7,231 bases of DNA from an uncultured Lachnospiraceae bacterium (GTDB lineage: Bacteria; Bacillota; Clostridia; Lachnospirales; Lachnospiraceae). The notes under the pieces were generated by a model. The model was not told the origin of the DNA. It did no database searches and saw only the letters and a list, made by a program, of their open reading frames with translations. Shown one piece after another: positions 5,441 to 7,231 of this stretch; position 1 is the first letter of the stretch, and each line of letters opens with the position of its first letter. The stretch covers positions 1-7,231 of the forward strand of contig CALZPS010000074.1 of the NCBI GenBank assembly GCA_945827765.1, written 5' to 3'. A program made the position numbers and the translations under genes.

Positions 5441-7231
5441 TACTAGATGAAATAGGGAAAAAATTGCTGTTTTTTGACGGCGGTATGGGAACACGGCTGC
5501 AGGAAAGAGGACTGAATCCCGGAGAACTCCCGGAAACCTGGAATATTAGTCACGCAGATGATGTCACAGAAATTCACAGAGCCTATATAGAGGCCGGCAG
5601 TGATATTATTCTTACGAATACATTCGGCGCAAATGCACTGAAGTTTCACGATGATCGGTATCCGCTGAAAACAGTAGTGGAGGCTGCGGTTGATAATGCG
5701 CGAAACGCTGCGAGGCAGGCTGAAAAAGAGGTATACGTTGCGCTGGATGTCGGCCCGACAGGCAAACTGTTAAAACCAATGGGTGATCTGGCGTTTGAAG
5801 ATGCATATCAGGCCTTTCGCGAGGTTATGATTTGTGGGGCTTTGGCAGGAGTTGATTTCATTCATATCGAGACGATGAGTGATACTTATGAAATGAAAGC
5901 GGCCGTACTGGCAGCAAAGGAAAATACAGATTTGCCGGTGTTCGTGACGGCGGTATTTGATGAACGGAAAAAATTATTGACCGGAGCAGATGTGACGGCG
6001 GTTGTAAGTATGCTGGAAGGTCTGCGGGTCGATGCACTGGGAGTGAACTGTGGACTCGGACCGACTCAGATGCTTCCGATACTTGATGAGATGTTTTCTT
6101 GTACATCTCTTCCGGTGATTGTAAAACCGAATGCCGGACTTCCCCAAAATAAAGACGGGAAAACATATTACGATATCTCACCGGAAAAATTTGCTGTCCA
6201 GATGGGAGAAATCATTAATAAAGGTGCATTGATTGTAGGAGGCTGTTGTGGAACAACACCGGAGCATATTCGTATGTTGACAGAGCAATATGCGGATTTT
6301 GCGGTCAGACCACCGCAGAAAAAGACGCAGACCATTGTTTCCTCTTATGGAAAATCGGTGGTGTTCGGGGCACAGTCAAAGATTATCGGAGAACGAATCA
6401 ATCCGACCGGAAAGAAAAAATTCAAACAGGCGTTAAAAGAGCATGATATTGATTATATTCTGAAAGAAGGTATCATGCAGGAAGAGAAGGGAGCACATAT
6501 CCTCGATGTAAATGTAGGACTGCCGGATATAGATGAGACTGCAATGTTGAAAGAAGTAGTCGAGCAGTTACAAAGTATCACCAGCCTTCCGCTGCAGATT
6601 GACACGGTTAATATCGAATCGATGGAGGCGGCACTGCGAATTTATAATGGCAAGGCAATGGTGAATTCTGTCAGCGGCAAGCAGGAATCAATGGACGCAG
6701 TCTTTCCGCTGATTCAAAAGTATGGCGGAGTTGTAGTTGCTCTTACACTGGATGAGGACGGAATACCGGATACCGCTGACGGACGGATTGCCATCGCCGA
6801 AAAAATCATTGCCGAAGCGGCAAAGTACGGGATAGACAAAAAGGATTTGGTGATGGATGCACTGGCAATGACAATCAGTTCTGAGCCGAACGGAGCAATC
6901 GTGACATTGGAAACCCTCCGCAGACTGCGCAATGATCTGGGAGTACATACGGTTCTGGGTGTGTCAAATATCTCTTTTGGATTGCCTATGCGTCCGATTA
7001 TCAATGCCAATTTTTATACTATGGCACTGTACAACGGATTGAGTTCCGGAATTATCAACCCGGCATCCGAGGATATGATGCGTGCTTATGATGCATATCA
7101 CGCGCTGATGAATCTGGATGACAACTGTGGTAATTATATCGCTAAATATGCTGCGCAGACCGCAGCACCGGCAACCTCAGTTTCGGTTTCAGCCGAGCTT
7201 TCAGGAAACCAGATGACGCTTCGCACTGCGA
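5437..7231 (+). CDS. metH: B12-dependent methionine synthase, N-terminal part (cut by window edge)
   Basis: The frame opens at ATG 5437 and stays open for 598 codons to the right edge. MetH transfers the methyl group of 5-methyl-THF through cobalamin to homocysteine. Residues 1-290 form the homocysteine barrel: FFDGGMGTRL at 12-21 and zinc ligands Cys205 (GVNCG) and Cys270-Cys271 (GGCCGTTPEH), spaced as in Thermotoga MetH (Cys207, 272, 273 as I recall). Residues about 310-570 form the pterin-binding barrel: IIGERINPTGKK at 316-327, LDVNVGLP at 357-364, NSVSG at 410-414. From about 573 an Ala/Pro/Thr/Ser-rich linker leads toward the expected cobalamin domain, which is out of view. The start overlaps the stop of the preceding gene as ATGA; GAAGGGA (5424-5430) is its ribosome binding site. 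The separate upstream activation domain suggests this MetH ends after the cobalamin domain. Confidence 0.96.
   Translation, partial: MILDEIGKKLLFFDGGMGTRLQERGLNPGELPETWNISHADDVTEIHRAYIEAGSDIILTNTFGANALKFHDDRYPLKTVVEAAVDNARNAARQAEKEVYVALDVGPTGKLLKPMGDLAFEDAYQAFREVMICGALAGVDFIHIETMSDTYEMKAAVLAAKENTDLPVFVTAVFDERKKLLTGADVTAVVSMLEGLRVDALGVNCGLGPTQMLPILDEMFSCTSLPVIVKPNAGLPQNKDGKTYYDISPEKFAVQMGEIINKGALIVGGCCGTTPEHIRMLTEQYADFAVRPPQKKTQTIVSSYGKSVVFGAQSKIIGERINPTGKKKFKQALKEHDIDYILKEGIMQEEKGAHILDVNVGLPDIDETAMLKEVVEQLQSITSLPLQIDTVNIESMEAALRIYNGKAMVNSVSGKQESMDAVFPLIQKYGGVVVALTLDEDGIPDTADGRIAIAEKIIAEAAKYGIDKKDLVMDALAMTISSEPNGAIVTLETLRRLRNDLGVHTVLGVSNISFGLPMRPIINANFYTMALYNGLSSGIINPASEDMMRAYDAYHALMNLDDNCGNYIAKYAAQTAAPATSVSVSAELSGNQMTLRTA

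Noticed and set aside
6246..6446. Short plus-strand open frame of 66 codons inside metH.
   Set aside because: It is an alternative frame of metH, which reads with intact zinc-ligand and pterin-barrel motifs across the same bases.

Overview
The window reads as chromosomal core sequence from an endospore-forming anaerobic Firmicute. It has the end of recN, then spoIVB, then spo0A, with strong GGAGG-type ribosome binding sites, a moderate GC content and a mixed Gram-positive codon usage. The gene order and the style of the proteins fit Clostridia, most likely Lachnospiraceae; that placement is an inference from gene order and family knowledge, not from a search. All genes are on the + strand and tightly packed. 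No gap exceeds about 185 bases, and I see no mobile element, CRISPR array, tRNA or rRNA.

Layout. Bases 1-93 are the last 30 codons of recN. Bases 94-178 hold a candidate forespore-type promoter and an 11-bp perfect inverted repeat whose right arm runs into the spoIVB start codon. spoIVB (179-1252) encodes the serine peptidase that signals from forespore to mother cell. Bases 1253-1434 form the spo0A control region. It has a divergent pair of perfect 0A boxes, a 17-bp perfect palindrome lying over the -35 box, and an extended -10 promoter. spo0A (1435-2295) is the master regulator of sporulation entry. Bases 2296-2443 carry a long imperfect inverted repeat, a -10 box and an 8-codon leader ORF overlapping the next start. 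glgA (2444-3892) is glycogen synthase.

Four bases after glgA begins metF (3897-4766). It is followed by a stand-alone methionine synthase activation-domain gene (4796-5440) and, through an ATGA overlap, by metH (5437 to beyond 7231). metH has no stop in the window and is cut by its right edge.

How the genes work together. SpoIVB and Spo0A act late and early in sporulation. glgA makes the reserve polymer (granulose) that clostridia often lay down as they commit to sporulate. The last three genes form one unit: MetF makes 5-methyl-THF, MetH passes the methyl group through cobalamin to homocysteine, and the small protein between them is the reductive-reactivation domain that is fused to MetH in E. 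coli. The apparent co-transcription of this methionine unit with glgA, with no recognisable SAM riboswitch between them, is the main oddity of layout. The most interesting sequence-level signals are the two exact inverted repeats at the spoIVB start and over the spo0A -35 box. I found no wholly new gene system.
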